64,000 nucleotides of DNA from Pararge aegeria (taxonomy: Eukaryota > Arthropoda > Insecta > Lepidoptera > Nymphalidae), in NCBI RefSeq assembly GCF_905163445.1, contig NC_053194.1, positions 14,302,921 to 14,366,920 on the forward strand. Direction: 5' to 3'. The notes under the pieces are model-generated. The model saw only the letters and a program-made list of their open reading frames with translations, was not told where the DNA came from and ran no database searches. Position numbers and translations under genes: made by a program. This document shows, one piece after another, positions 21,085 to 31,215 of this stretch; position 1 is the first letter of the stretch; every line of letters begins with the position of its first letter.

Positions 21085-21395
21085 CACTCTAAAAAAAGAA
21101 AGCCAACTAAGAGAGATTTTCTTTTAGTTGACGTTATATAAATTATAACAATTTAGATTAGATCATTTTTAATTATTTAGCTTAAACAAGTACGTAAATT
21201 GAATCAGTTAAGAATATGCCTTAGTTAAGTAACAATAATAGGAGCAATACAGTTGCCCAGTCCATTGAATTATGATAAACAATTATTATCATCTTATTTG
21301 ATGTATCTATGTTCTTGTTAGGCTCGTACGGAATCAAGATGCTTGATCACAACAATCACTATCTTGTTAGGAATAACCAATTTTTTTTTAGAGTG
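21085..21395. mobile_element. Tc1/mariner-type MITE
   Basis: A 311-bp element with 13-bp terminal inverted repeats, CACTCTAAAAAAA at the left and its reverse complement at the right, each flanked by TA (21083-21084, 21396-21397), the standard duplication of this superfamily. No transposase; non-autonomous. Confidence 0.7.
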
Positions 21396-21534
21396 TATGT
21401 TCGGCGCAGCAGTGTTTTAACAATAATGTTTTGCTTTGATTAGGTAGGTTAGTAAACCTATAGAATAAAAAAAAAATAGTGGTTAAAAGAGTTGTGTGTA
21501 TACCAACAAACATAAGAGGTATATTAATAATAAT

Positions 21535-21617
21535 TTGGAGGTGCGTGCTGGGATTCTAACTCGTCCCCACGAAAGTGAAGTCGAAGTCGTACCCATTGAG
21601 CTAATACCGCTTCGTGT
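21535..21617 (-). mobile_element. tRNA-derived SINE (family 2), head only
   Basis: GGAGGTGCGTGCTGGGATTC, CGAAAGTGAAGTCGAAGTCG, CATTGAGCTAATACCGCTTC: the tRNA-like head in reverse. The body is absent. Confidence 0.6.
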
Positions 21618-21639
21618 GACAATAAGAATGATTTTTTTT

Positions 21640-22330
21640 CATACAACATTCTTGCAAACGTTTTTCGGTATTGAAAATGTCAACGTTGTCAATCATCGAT
21701 AGTATTGGAAGCGTCGACTAAATGCGACTGTTGGCTGCAATGGTCAACTCGCTCCTGATATTCGCAAAATTTGCTTTCTGTCATAGATGATAGATAAATA
21801 GATAAGTCATCGCTTAAATACAATTCGTATTTTTATACCTACTAGTGGAGCTTTTAGTGTTTGTGCTCGCCCGGGGAAGTACTATTGATATGATTGATTG
21901 ACTTTAGATACTTTAGATAGGCACTTGATGCTTACCACTTACTCGTATGTCTTAGGTTGATGGACACAGAGCGTCACTTTGTAGGACTAGTTATTTTGCA
22001 TTCCCTGCGAATTGTTGCTCTGGGGGCGATGGTTTTCTAGTCAGGTTACCCATTAGCTTGGTCTGCCAATAATAATTATGAAAAAAATTGGACATCGCTT
22101 TACCAACAGTTCAACTTTAAAGCAAAACAAGCGTGTACAGTCTTTTCTTCTATTAACGTACTTTACATACGATTGAAGTCGTCTCTGAAGTCACCATCGG
22201 AGACTTGTATTGATTTGATTTTTAGTATATAAAAATAGACTTGATTTTTAGTATATAAAAATTTTAGCCTCTATAAAAATATGTGCATTTTTGATTGGGT
22301 GTTTGATGTTTTAACGCTTTATTGTTAACT
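21640..22330. other. No recognisable gene
   Basis: Includes a near-duplicate TTGATTTTTAGTATATAAAAAT at 22212 and 22242. GCTCGCCCGGGGAAGTACTA at 21866 is related to 15058. Nothing else identified. Confidence 0.25.
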
Positions 22331-22394
22331 CGCTGTTGTTAACACACACTTTAGACGTCTATTGGCGCAGAAGCAGGGAATGGCTCATATTAAA

Positions 22395-22895
22395 ACCATA
22401 GCACTAATCGGTTTTGTTTTGTTTTGTAACAATATAAATATTAGAAGCAAAAATAAACTCGTTGTGCAGTTTACTAGGCTACACAAAATTGCAAATTCAT
22501 TCAAGGGCAATTGTATATTATTTTATAACAAATTACCAAATGAAATCTTTGAGTTGTCTCTCAATAAGTTCAAAGTTTATATAAAACGTAAGCTTACAGA
22601 AAAATCCTATTATAATATTAAGGATTATTTAAACGATAAAAAAGCTTGGGTGTGAATTGCTCTAGCTTCATAGCTTAATTTAAATTTACTGGAAGATGGT
22701 GATAACAAAAAAATAAATTTACCCGGCTAAGTTTCTTGTGGGCTCTTCTTAGACCAGGGCGCGTTTGGAACCCTCGTAGCTTTAGATTTAAGTTGGCGAA
22801 CGAAGTTATCACCATCCCGTTACAATTATGTAAACAAATATGTATGAACGCTTCATAAGTGCCTGTGATAGGCCTACATGAATAAAGAAATTTTG
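22395..22895 (+). pseudogene. CR1-like LINE family A, 3' end with ORF2 C-terminus
   Basis: The plus-strand frame ending at 22655 encodes RSKNKLVVQFTRLHKIANSF, then FYNKLPNEIFELSLNKFKVY and a final NDKKAWV. This is the extreme C-terminus of a CR1/Jockey-superfamily reverse transcriptase. The 3' UTR runs to TACATGAATAAAGAAATTTTG plus a GAATTT tail. The same family occurs at 30765, 31745, 40733 and 54548. A short family 1 SINE head remnant (TATTGGCGCAGAAGC) precedes it. Confidence 0.8.
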
Positions 22896-22919
22896 AATTT
22901 GAATTTCGAATATGGTTTC

Positions 22920-23095
22920 TACGACGCATCGTACCGCAACGTTAAATCACTTGGCGGCACGTCTTCCTCTGTAGGGTGGCATTAAGCAGCGCCCGAAGAT
23001 TCCCACCAGATAATAACATCAGTTAATAATTGCCAAATTAACCCACCTGGGATCGGAAACCCGTGTCTTATAAAAACACCACTACGCCACATCTT
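22920..23095 (-). mobile_element. tRNA-derived SINE (family 3), diverged
   Basis: Reverse order of family 3 blocks: AATCACTTGGCGGCACGTC, AGGGTGGCATTAAGCAGCG, CCACCAGATAATAAC, CACCACTACGCCA. Confidence 0.55.
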
Positions 23096-23099
23096 CTTC

Positions 23100-23790
23100 T
23101 TCTTCTAAATTAAAAGTGTGCAAATTTGGTTCATGGATATTAAAAAATTAAAAAGATCAATCAGATTAAATGTCAAATTAAATTAAAATTAAAGCTACAA
23201 ACACATGATAAAATTAAAAATGACAGTAAATAAATAAATGAATAACCAATAATAATAAAATATAAATGTTATATTTAAAATTATTCAGTTTATAATAAAT
23301 ATTCTTTAACATCATAATAACATTTTACTTAGATTATTATTATTTATTTAGATTCTTGTTTTCGAGATCGGTTTCATAATCTACATTATATGTTTATTTA
23401 TTTTCCTCCCTCTTATACGGCTCCCGCTGCAGTGTGCGATCAATTTATTGTGTAAATAAAACCCATTTCCCCATTATTTCTCTATAAATCTCTATAAACG
23501 TATCTGTAAATCCCAGTAAAACATAAACCGTAAAGGCATCTCTGCTTTACCTAATTGTTCTTTGACTCGAGTAGTTACGTACCCCCAAACTCGACGTGTC
23601 ACTTGAACAACGAAATCCTACAAAATACCTCCTGCCTCAGTTCTGCACAACTGAATCCTTTGGCAAGAACATGTCACGAAATATGAAATTCAATTTCCTT
23701 CAAGCATTCTTGCATTTAACCTTTACATCTACTGCGTAGCGGGAAAACTGAATAACTGACAACAAAATCATGTAAAACTGTTGAATCTAT
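23100..23790. other. No recognisable gene
   Basis: A (CTT)n stretch at 23093-23105 and strongly A/T-rich DNA. No family assigned. Confidence 0.3.
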
Positions 23791-23797
23791 ATAATTC

Positions 23798-26606
23798 AAA
23801 AAAAAAATTCAAATTCAAAATTCATTTATTTCAAGTAGGCCTAATACAAGCACTTTTGAAACGTCAAGTCTGTCCGTGTGTAGTGACTCTACCACCGGTT
23901 CGGAAGGCAGATTCTACCGAGAAGAAGCTGGCAAGAAACTCAGCAGTTGCTCTTTTCCAACATCAAAAATTTACATCTTATATTTTAACATTCATTTATC
24001 TATCTTGTGAGAGATGAAAGCGGAGCCGGATGCTTCCAAGCAACCTTGTCATTAAGAAACTCATCAATTGTATAATAACCTCGCTGTAATAAATGTGTTT
24101 TAACACATTCTTTAAACTTATGGATTGGTAGGTCCAAAATTACCTTAGGAATCATATTATAAAAGCGTATACTCAATCCCACAAATGACTTCTGCACCTT
24201 TCGCAGACGATATGCAGATGTCACTAATTTATGACCATTTCTTGTAAGTCGACTGTTTATATCCACTTTTTGTTTATAAAGACTAATATGTTGTCTTACA
24301 AATACTATATTGTTATAAATGTATTGTGAGGCTACCGTAAGTATACCAATTTCTTTAAATTTTTCACGGAGGGATTCATGTGATTTAAGTTTATATATTG
24401 ACCGTACAGCTCTTTTCTGCAATATGAATATAGTTTCAATATCAGCAGCTTTGCCCCATAATAAGATCCCGTAAGACATCACACTATGAAAGTACGCGAA
24501 GTAAACAAGTCTTGCTGTTTCTACGTCAGTAATCTTTCTAATTTTCCTGACGGCGTAGGCAGCCGAGCTTAGTTTACCTGCTAGTGTATCTATATGGGTA
24601 CCCCACTGAAGCTTACAATCCAAGGTCATGCCCAGAAAAACTGTGGAATGTTCCATTTTTAGTGATTCTCCATTTATTATTATATTTTTATTAACTTTCT
24701 TTACATTTGGTAAAATAAATTCCACACACTTAGTTTTTTTTGCATTTAAAAGTAAATTATTGACAGTAAACCAGTGAGACACATGCGACATAGCACGGCT
24801 TACATCGTCAGAGTTGTCTCTACCTCTATCAGTTTTAAAAATTAGAGATGTATCATCAACAAACAGTACAATGTCACAGGTTTCACTGACATGGTGTGGT
24901 AGATCATTTATATGCACCAAAAATAGAAAGGGACCCAAGATTGAACCCTGTGGGACACCCATTGACGTAGCCGACCCCTGCGACTTAATGTCTTTTATGC
25001 AAACCCTTTGGGTTATGTCACTGAGATAAGAGGCAACCAAATTTAGTGCAACGTTTTTGATACCATAATGGGCTAGTTTAAGAAGCAAGGTTTTATGATC
25101 GACACAATCGAATGCTTTGGATAGATCACAAAAAACACCAATGGCATTCTGCGAACGTTCCCAGGCATCGTACACATTTTTTAAAAGTTTAGCGCCTGCA
25201 TCCGTGGTGCTACGACCTTTAGCAAAACCGTACTGCTCCGGATGTAGTAAGTTATTTACATTGAAGTGATTCAAAAGTTGATTTAATATAATTTTTTCAA
25301 AGACCTTACGAAGAGCTGGTAAGATTGAAATGGGTCTGTAATTGTTAATGTCGTTTTTATTGCCAGATTTAAATAGAGGTATAAGTTTACTATGTTTCAT
25401 TAAATTTGGAAAAGTACCTCTATCAACACATTCATTAAAAAGTATGGCTAAGTAAGGGGCAATAACGTCTATAATGTTAGATATTACCATTACAGACATA
25501 CCCCATAAATCACCGGTTTTTTTCTGTTTCAACAACTTAAAATTCTTTATTATATCATATGCAGATATATGTTTAAAATTAAATAAAACGTTGCACTCAT
25601 TAACGTTGTTCCTCAATAAACTCTGAGCTGCAGTAGGTGAAGAATTAAGTGAATCAGTCAACAAAATAGGAACACTCTGAAAAAAGTTTTCAAAGGTACT
25701 TGCAACCTCACTGTCAGCGGTAACTTTATTATCATTAATAATTAATTCAAAGTTTACGTTGCGAGATTTAGCTTTCCCAGTTTCATTATTAACAATTTTC
25801 CAGGTTGTTTGTACTTTGTTATCCGATTTTATGATTTGATCCTTAAAGTATAGCGACTTAGCATGAAAGCAAACGTTCTTAAACGTTTTAGAGTACATTT
25901 TTACGTGTTGTAGGAAAGCTGGAGTATGGTTATATTGTTTTTCACTATAGAGCTCATACAAATTATCTCTACTTTTGTATATGCCAATAGTTGCCCAATC
26001 GCTAAACTTTATTTTTTTATTGAAATCTATATGTTTGAAATTGAATATTTTGTTAAATCCATTTTCTATGATATTAAAGAGCGTACCATAAATGCTGTCA
26101 GGATGACCGTTCTTAAAGACAAGGGCAGGAATTTTGGATGATATTTCACCTTTGAATCGCGTCAATTTGCTCTTAGTTATCGGCCTACACTTGACGATAT
26201 GTTTATCTTTGTTTATATTATTCAAAACAGTAATTTGTTGGCCACAATGATCTGATCTTAAGTTGGTTATTATCGATTTACCTAAGATATCACAGTTGAG
26301 AAAAATATTATCTAAACACGATGCTGAGGTTGCTGTGATTCTAGTAGGTTCACTAAAAGCATAATTTAAATTAAAACATTTAAATAAGTTTAGCAACCTA
26401 GTCGTAGTTGCATTACTAAGTAAAATATCAACATTAAAATCCCCGCATACTATTGCTTTTTTTGTGGATACAGACAATCGCTTAAGCACATCTTCCATTA
26501 CATCCTCAAAAAGGCTAAAATCACCTGAGGGGGGACGATATACACACACTATTATAAATCGCTCCAGCTCCACACAAGATAGTTCTACAGTGCGTCTAAT
26601 ATATAT
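23798..26606 (-). mobile_element. CR1/Jockey-superfamily LINE (family B), 5'-truncated
   Basis: A 2.8-kb minus-strand LINE: most of ORF2 (24000-26573), then about 200 bases of 3' UTR with GACGTTTCAAAAGTGCTTGT and AGGCCTACTTGAAATAAATG-type sequence and a GAATTTTGAATTTGAA tail at about 23800. The frame stays open to about 26606 before a TAA, where homology stops inside the endonuclease domain; the first third of the element is missing. Other copies of the same 3' end are at 17230 and 49477. Confidence 0.85.
24000..26573 (-). CDS. LINE ORF2 fragment: partial endonuclease plus reverse transcriptase
   Basis: 857 codons without interruption. The protein starts within the APE endonuclease: YRPPSGDF (12-19), GDFNVDIL (44-51) and RSDH (106-109) are present, but the N-terminal catalytic Asn and Glu motifs are missing, so the endonuclease cannot work. 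The reverse transcriptase has NYRPISILP, FCDLSKAFDCVDH, GVPQGSILGP and the catalytic box FVDD at 571-574, where most CR1/Jockey enzymes have FADD or YADD. The C-terminus ends with the family's NDKVAWKHPAPLSSLTR. The first codon at 26573 is GTG and the frame continues upstream without an ATG, so this is truncation, not a true start; the first in-frame ATG is codon 26. There is no RNase H domain, unlike the element at 6537. The open frame implies a fairly recent dead-on-arrival copy. Confidence 0.85.
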   Translation of the reverse strand: MELERFIIVCVYRPPSGDFSLFEDVMEDVLKRLSVSTKKAIVCGDFNVDILLSNATTTRLLNLFKCFNLNYAFSEPTRITATSASCLDNIFLNCDILGKSIITNLRSDHCGQQITVLNNINKDKHIVKCRPITKSKLTRFKGEISSKIPALVFKNGHPDSIYGTLFNIIENGFNKIFNFKHIDFNKKIKFSDWATIGIYKSRDNLYELYSEKQYNHTPAFLQHVKMYSKTFKNVCFHAKSLYFKDQIIKSDNKVQTTWKIVNNETGKAKSRNVNFELIINDNKVTADSEVASTFENFFQSVPILLTDSLNSSPTAAQSLLRNNVNECNVLFNFKHISAYDIIKNFKLLKQKKTGDLWGMSVMVISNIIDVIAPYLAILFNECVDRGTFPNLMKHSKLIPLFKSGNKNDINNYRPISILPALRKVFEKIILNQLLNHFNVNNLLHPEQYGFAKGRSTTDAGAKLLKNVYDAWERSQNAIGVFCDLSKAFDCVDHKTLLLKLAHYGIKNVALNLVASYLSDITQRVCIKDIKSQGSATSMGVPQGSILGPFLFLVHINDLPHHVSETCDIVLFVDDTSLIFKTDRGRDNSDDVSRAMSHVSHWFTVNNLLLNAKKTKCVEFILPNVKKVNKNIIINGESLKMEHSTVFLGMTLDCKLQWGTHIDTLAGKLSSAAYAVRKIRKITDVETARLVYFAYFHSVMSYGILLWGKAADIETIFILQKRAVRSIYKLKSHESLREKFKEIGILTVASQYIYNNIVFVRQHISLYKQKVDINSRLTRNGHKLVTSAYRLRKVQKSFVGLSIRFYNMIPKVILDLPIHKFKECVKTHLLQRGYYTIDEFLNDKVAWKHPAPLSSLTR

Positions 26607-26647
26607 TTACAATAAGTCTGATTATTTGTAAACATAAAATAATATGA

Positions 26648-27055
26648 CAAAGTTATCATCATCATCATCATCATTTCAACCAATCGACGTCCACTGCTGG
26701 ACATCGGTTTTTTGTAGGGAGTTCCACAATACACGGTTCTGGGCCGCTTGCCTCCAGCGGTTCCCAGCTACTCGCCTGATGTATTTGTCCACCTCGTTGG
26801 GGGCCGACCTACGCTGCGTTTACCGGTGCAGGGTCGCCATTCCAGCACCTTAACACCCCAACGTCCATCGGTTCTCCAAGCTATGTATCCTGCCCATTGC
26901 CACTTCAGCTTCGCGACTCGCTGAGCTATGTCGGTAACTCTAGTTCTTCTACGGATCTCCTCATTTCTGATTTGATCACGTAGAGATACTCCTAGCATAG
27001 CTCTCTCCATCGCCCGCTGAGTGACTCTGAGACTTCTTATGAGGCCATAGTTATA
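26648..27055 (-). pseudogene. RTE-like LINE, 3' end with ORF2 C-terminus
   Basis: On the minus strand a frame encodes NEEIRRRTRVTDIAQRVAKL, KWQWAGYIAWRTDGRWGVKV and GKRSVGRPPTRW, the conserved C-terminus of RTE-type ORF2. It then frameshifts, and the copy ends in a (GAT)n run seen as ATC repeats at 26656-26674. It directly abuts the truncated 5' end of the LINE above. Related ends at 33078, 43449 and 44741. Confidence 0.75.
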
Positions 27056-27059
27056 CCAT

Positions 27060-27520
27060 ATTGTATTTATTGCTAAAAGAAAATTCTTACTGATGAAATA
27101 TGATTGCTTTTATTAGTATAATTACAAGTTCTTGATGAATTTTGACGAGCAATAGTAAAACACCATTTACTATGGTTATTTAACACTAATTTACGGGAGC
27201 TACTGACGCGCATTTTGTCAGTTCTTATGCTAGAAGTCTAGTTCACGACGAGGTCACGGGTAAATAACATTTCTAGTGTCTTATTACTAAGCTTAATACT
27301 ATTTGTATGTCTTGGTTACAAACAGTTTTTCAAACAGGTGGTTGCAATTTACGACAGTGAAAAACGGTTGTTTGCGTTGCTTAAATTATGTTAAAACACT
27401 GCAGTTTCTGAATTGATGACCGACACTAAAGAAAGTTAGCTTTTACCTTTTTCCATGCCTCTGGTATTGTGGTTAAATAATTTCTGATTTCGTCGACCAA
27501 GCGCACCAACTCCCATTGGA
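27060..27520. other. No recognisable feature
   Basis: No gene or known repeat seen. Confidence 0.3.
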
Positions 27521-27525
27521 GCAGC

Positions 27526-27652
27526 CAGTGGCTTGCAAAGATGGGATGCACAGGGTATGCAGATTATATAAAACGATACAAATCTCAGTACGAGTTATAA
27601 AAAACTTAGGGATAGGCTTTGTATGAGTTATAAAAAGACTACCCTTACGTGT
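27526..27652. mobile_element. hAT-type MITE, CAGTGGCG family, left part
   Basis: CCAGTGGCTTGCAAAG, ATGCACAGGGTATGCAGAT, CAGTACGAGTTATAAAAAAC match the left arm of the palindromic elements at 29483 and 60520. The right arm is lost. Confidence 0.6.
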
Positions 27653-27919
27653 TTATAATTATGTGTGCGTGTAGCCTTTAAGCGCGATTGAAGTAAAACC
27701 TTTATTATTATTTATTGATGAAAGAGTAAAATGTTCCTGGGACTTCGCCATTTTATTTAATATTTACTATATCATTTTATATTCTATTTAAAATAAATTA
27801 ATATTAGGTACTTTTACATTTTATAAATACTTTCATTTGTTAAATAGAATAATTGAGATTAGAAGCTTAGATCAGCAAATGGCAATCTAATCTTGTCTTT
27901 GAATATTATAGAATGTCGC

Positions 27920-27995
27920 AATCGTCAGAAAATTTATTAATAATTTATTTATTACCTTTGTAATAAATAAATTATTAATAAATTTTCTGACGATT
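27920..27995. repeat. Perfect 35-bp inverted repeat with 6-base loop
   Basis: Arms 27920-27954 and 27961-27995 are exact reverse complements around CCTTTG. Bases 27996-28020 repeat the loop region again, with the loop inverted (TTACAAAGGTAATAAA). Confidence 0.9.
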
Positions 27996-28139
27996 ATTTA
28001 TTACAAAGGTAATAAATAAACAAGTATATTTAGAGATTTTCAAAAAACTATAAATATTATTTTTAAAACTGTTCAATTTTTATTCACTTTGGTATTTAGA
28101 ATTGATCCGTTTGAAAATATTGGAAATAAATAATCCTAA

Positions 28140-28610
28140 TTGATTTTGATATTTGCCACTAGTTGGCGTATAGGTCAAGAAGCGTGGAGTATATGACATA
28201 TACTTACAACCCATCCAAATTATTATTTTTTAATAGCGGAAACTACACACAGACGTCTGACGAAAGCGTTACTTCCGTCAGAAAAAAATCTGTGTTACTC
28301 CCTAGTCGCGCCTAAAGAAGTTTTATTTAAAAAAAAAAATGTCAGTTGCTTAGTTTTCCGTCAATGCCGTGGATATCTTTTATTTCTCAGGTCTCCTTTG
28401 AACTGAAGTCGGACAGACGCCTCTCTAATATGAGTTTTGAAGTAAATTCACTTTGGAAAGTTCTCCGTTTTACAACAAGCTCATTTTGTAGGAGCGGTTG
28501 CTTCGCAAATCGCCGTGCTTTATCGGTTTGGATCTAATATTATATGCTAGGTATTGTTATTCACAAAGGAACAGAGAAGTTTGATGTGTTTATGATAACA
28601 GGTTGTAGAG
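28140..28610. other. No recognisable gene
   Basis: Includes an inverted pair CAGACGTCTGACGAAAGCG / CTTCCGTCAGAAAAAAATCTG near 28250-28290. A 63-codon frame at 28346 has no family match. Confidence 0.25.
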
Positions 28611-28636
28611 GTTGTGTCAGCATCTGACGACCTCCC

Positions 28637-28960
28637 TTTATTAGGGATGAGGGATTTAAGTAGGAGGTCTCGGGTTCATTTCCCGGCAGGGGCGATTCTG
28701 AAATTTATAATTTCCGAATTTGCTCTGGTCTGGTCTGGTGGGAGGATTCAGCCGTAGCTAGTCACCTTACCTGCAAAGACAGCCGCTATGCGATTTAGTG
28801 CTCAGATGCGACATAACGTAGACCCCGATTAGGGGTATGGCTACCATACTTCCGAACAGATAAGCCCGCTTCCATCTTAGACTGCATTCTTACTATCCCC
28901 CAGGTGAGATTGCAGATCGAGATCGAGATCGAGGGCTAACTTGTAGTGGTATAAAAAAAA
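28637..28960 (+). mobile_element. tRNA-derived SINE (family 3), near complete
   Basis: GACGACCTCCC head, GGAGGTCTCGGGTTCATTTCC B-box region, CTGGTCTGGTCTGGTGGGAGG, TGCGATTTAGTGCTC, CATCTTAGACTGCATTC, and GGGCTAACTTGTAGTGGTAT with an A tail. AGATCG is repeated three times at 28914-28932 where other copies have a single unit, a local slippage. Confidence 0.8.
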
Positions 28961-28974
28961 AGCATCAACACCTT

Positions 28975-29035
28975 TGACGACCTTCCTGGCGCAGCAGTGG
29001 GCACGGTTTTAAGTGGGAGGTCCCGGGTTTCCTAA
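28975..29035 (+). mobile_element. SINE family 3 head, second partial copy
   Basis: GACGACCTTCCTGGCGCAGC and GTGGGAGGTCCCGGGTTTCC: the tRNA-like head only, placed immediately after the A tail of the preceding copy. Confidence 0.6.
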
Positions 29036-29084
29036 TGGGTTTTTTGTAAATAAGAAATCTCAGTATTTCCCAGAGTTAGGAAAG

Positions 29085-29265
29085 TGGTAACGCCTACCCC
29101 GGGCCTTGCAGAGCACGCGCGGTCAGTCTCGATTATTATCACTAATATGTGAAAATAATCGTTGACCCGCCAAACCGCTTTACCGCCGCGTGGTGGGTGT
29201 ATGCTCAAGAAGAGTTTCTCCTATGAGAGAGGTTTATGCCCAGCAGTGGGACGTAAAAAGGCTAC
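29085..29265 (+). mobile_element. LINE 3' end fragment
   Basis: CCTACCCCGGGCCTTGCAG, CCGCTTTACCGCCGCGTGG and a final TTATGCCCAGCAGTGGGACG. I know the last phrase from ends of lepidopteran RTE-type LINEs. Coding frames are broken. Confidence 0.45.
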
Positions 29266-29482
29266 TGATCAGTTTAAATCCCACTAGTAGTAATGTTTTT
29301 ATATGCATTTTAACAGCCATCGCATATCATCAATAGTCCAGAATACTCCATTACTCGACAATCTCATACGACACCAGCGGAAAGTGGAGTGGTGTAATTT
29401 TTTTTTTCTACAGTTAATATTGGTGCAGATTACCCACCTGATGGTAAGTGGAATACCGTCGCCTATAATCGGAGCGACACTT

Positions 29483-29688
29483 CAAAGGGCGTGCATAGAG
29501 GGTATGCACAGGGTGTGCAGATGATATAAAATTAAGAAAATCCCCAGTACGAGTTATTAATACTTAAGGGTAGGCTTTTTATAACCCTTACAATGCCTAT
29601 CCTTAAGTTTTATATAACTCGTACTGGAGATTTTCTTCATTTTATATCATCTGCACACCCTGTGCATACCCTCTATGCAGGCCACTAG
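29483..29688. mobile_element. Palindromic hAT-type MITE, CAGTGGCG family
   Basis: GTGCATAGAGGGTATGCACA and ATGATATAAAATTAAGAAAA on the left are mirrored by CATTTTATATCATCTGCACA and GCATACCCTCTATGCAGGCC on the right, so the whole 206 bp folds into one long hairpin. Ends resemble CAGTGGCG/CGCCACTG with mismatches. No clear target duplication. Confidence 0.65.
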
Positions 29689-29765
29689 GTATGGAACAAA
29701 CACTTCTTGCAACGGGCGACGTCCTGCGTCTATCAAGCCTCACGTGCCTGTAATTATTATTTATT

Positions 29766-29990
29766 CTGATCAAATTTAAATTCAATGAGGTTTTATTCAT
29801 GTGGAATCTCCTGATCAAATTTAAATTCAAAGAGGTTTTATTCATGTGGAATCTCCTGATCAAATTTAAATTCAAAGAGGTTTTATTCATGTGGAATCTC
29901 CTGATCAAATTTAAATTCAAAGAGGTTTTATTCATGTGGCATCTTCTGATCAAATTAAAATTCGAAGAAGTTTATTCATCCTATCAAAGG
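29766..29990. repeat. 45-bp minisatellite, five units
   Basis: CTGATCAAATTTAAATTC starts units at 29766, 29811, 29856, 29901 and 29946. The middle three are identical over almost the whole 45 bases, and the first and last are diverged. On the minus strand the unit reads CACATGAATAAAACCTCTTTG, close to the 3' terminus of LINE family A. Confidence 0.9.
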
Positions 29991-30174
29991 CACATATTGG
30001 GTTTTCGGCCACCTCATTGGGTGTTGATAATGATTTGTTAACTTTAAACTAAATCTAGGAGTGTTCCAAACGCGCTCTGGTCTAAGGCCTGCCTTTACCA
30101 CATGGCACTGTATGCTCAACAGAATCTCAACCGATATTTAGCTAAGAACAGAGTCTGCTGCCCGTTCTCGATAT

Positions 30175-30230
30175 ATTCCCTTAGTCGCCTCGTACGACAC
30201 CCAATGGAAGAGGAGAAGTGTTGACAACTG
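30175..30230 (-). mobile_element. LINE 3' end fragment (RTE/Proto2-like)
   Basis: CCCTTAGTCGCCTCGTACGA and CCAATGGAAGAGGAGAAGTG resemble, in reverse, the common lepidopteran sequence around GTCGTAAAAGGCGACTAAGGG. Confidence 0.4.
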
Positions 30231-30294
30231 TATTCTGATCATAATCAATACATATTTTATATGATCATAATCAATACATAAACAGACGTAATCA

Positions 30295-30757
30295 GCCCAC
30301 TCGGTGCTATGGTCCTAAACAAAAGAGTGCAAACACACGAAGGAGGCCGTACCACAACCCACGATTAACATCAAAATTACTGCAACTAAATCGGTTTAAA
30401 CTAAGTTTGTACACACACAGGACAGTTGTAGGTATCATAACAGGGCACTGCCCACTAAACAAACACCTTTCCATTTTTATAACTGACTGACGGTTTAACT
30501 GACAGTCCTCTCTGCAGAGCATGCATGGAGACGAAAGAAACACCGATACACGTAATGCTCCAATGCAATTGGAGTTGTTGTTGAGTAGCAGAACAACGCG
30601 CAGCACACCGTGGCTCCTCAGCTACACTCCAGAAAGCACTCGGGAACCTGGGCGGCCTGCTAAGCTTCTGGACTGAGCTCGGCTGGATGGTGGCATCAGT
30701 GGCCATATGTACAACGAACGGTTCCAGACCAACCAAGTGCGGAAAAAGCTAAAGAAC
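30295..30757 (+). pseudogene. R1/I-like LINE ORF2 C-terminus, broken
   Basis: The plus strand encodes broken pieces such as TVVGIITGHCPLNKHL, then after stops and a shift LCRACMETKETPIHVMLQC, and ALGNLGGLLSFWTELGW. The GHxPLNxHL motif followed by a CxxC...H...C cluster is typical of the segment after RNase H in R1/I-type LINEs. Several stops and frameshifts; clearly dead. Confidence 0.65.
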
Positions 30758-30764
30758 AGAAGAA

Positions 30765-31215
30765 GAAGAAGGGATTGTATATCTTTTTATAACAAATTAC
30801 CAGATGAAATCCTTGAGATGTCCCTCAATAAGTTCATAGTTTATATAAAACGTAAGCTTATAGAAAAATCCTATTATTATATTAAGGATGTATGATAAAA
30901 AGCTTGGGTGATGAATTGCTCTTACTTCATAGCTCAACATTAACTAGACTGTGAGATGGTGATAACAAAAAAAACTGGCTAAGTTTGCTGTGGAGCCCAC
31001 AACAAATTTAGCCGGTTTTTCTTAGACCAGACTGGCTACCAGGCTCTGTAGACTATTTTTAGCGCGTTTGGAACCCTCCTAGCTTTAGTTTTAAGTTAAC
31101 GAATACAGTTATCTCCATCACTAACATTAGTGTAACACGTTAAATGTATGAACGCTTCATAAGTGCCTGTAATAAGGTTTGCATGAATAAAACATTTTTG
31201 AATTTTAAATTTTTG
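30765..31215 (+). pseudogene. CR1-like LINE family A, 3' end
   Basis: FYNKLPDEILEMSLNKFIVY and KRKLIEKSYYYIKD reproduce the family A C-terminus, ended by a premature TGA at 30893. The 3' UTR follows to GCATGAATAAAACATTTTTG. Compare 22395-22895. Confidence 0.75.

Noticed and set aside
24814..25029. Plus-strand 71-codon frame
   Set aside because: Shadow of the LINE reverse transcriptase encoded on the opposite strand.
29766..29990. CRISPR-like array
   Set aside because: Units are contiguous 45-bp repeats with no unique spacers, in a eukaryotic context; it is a minisatellite.
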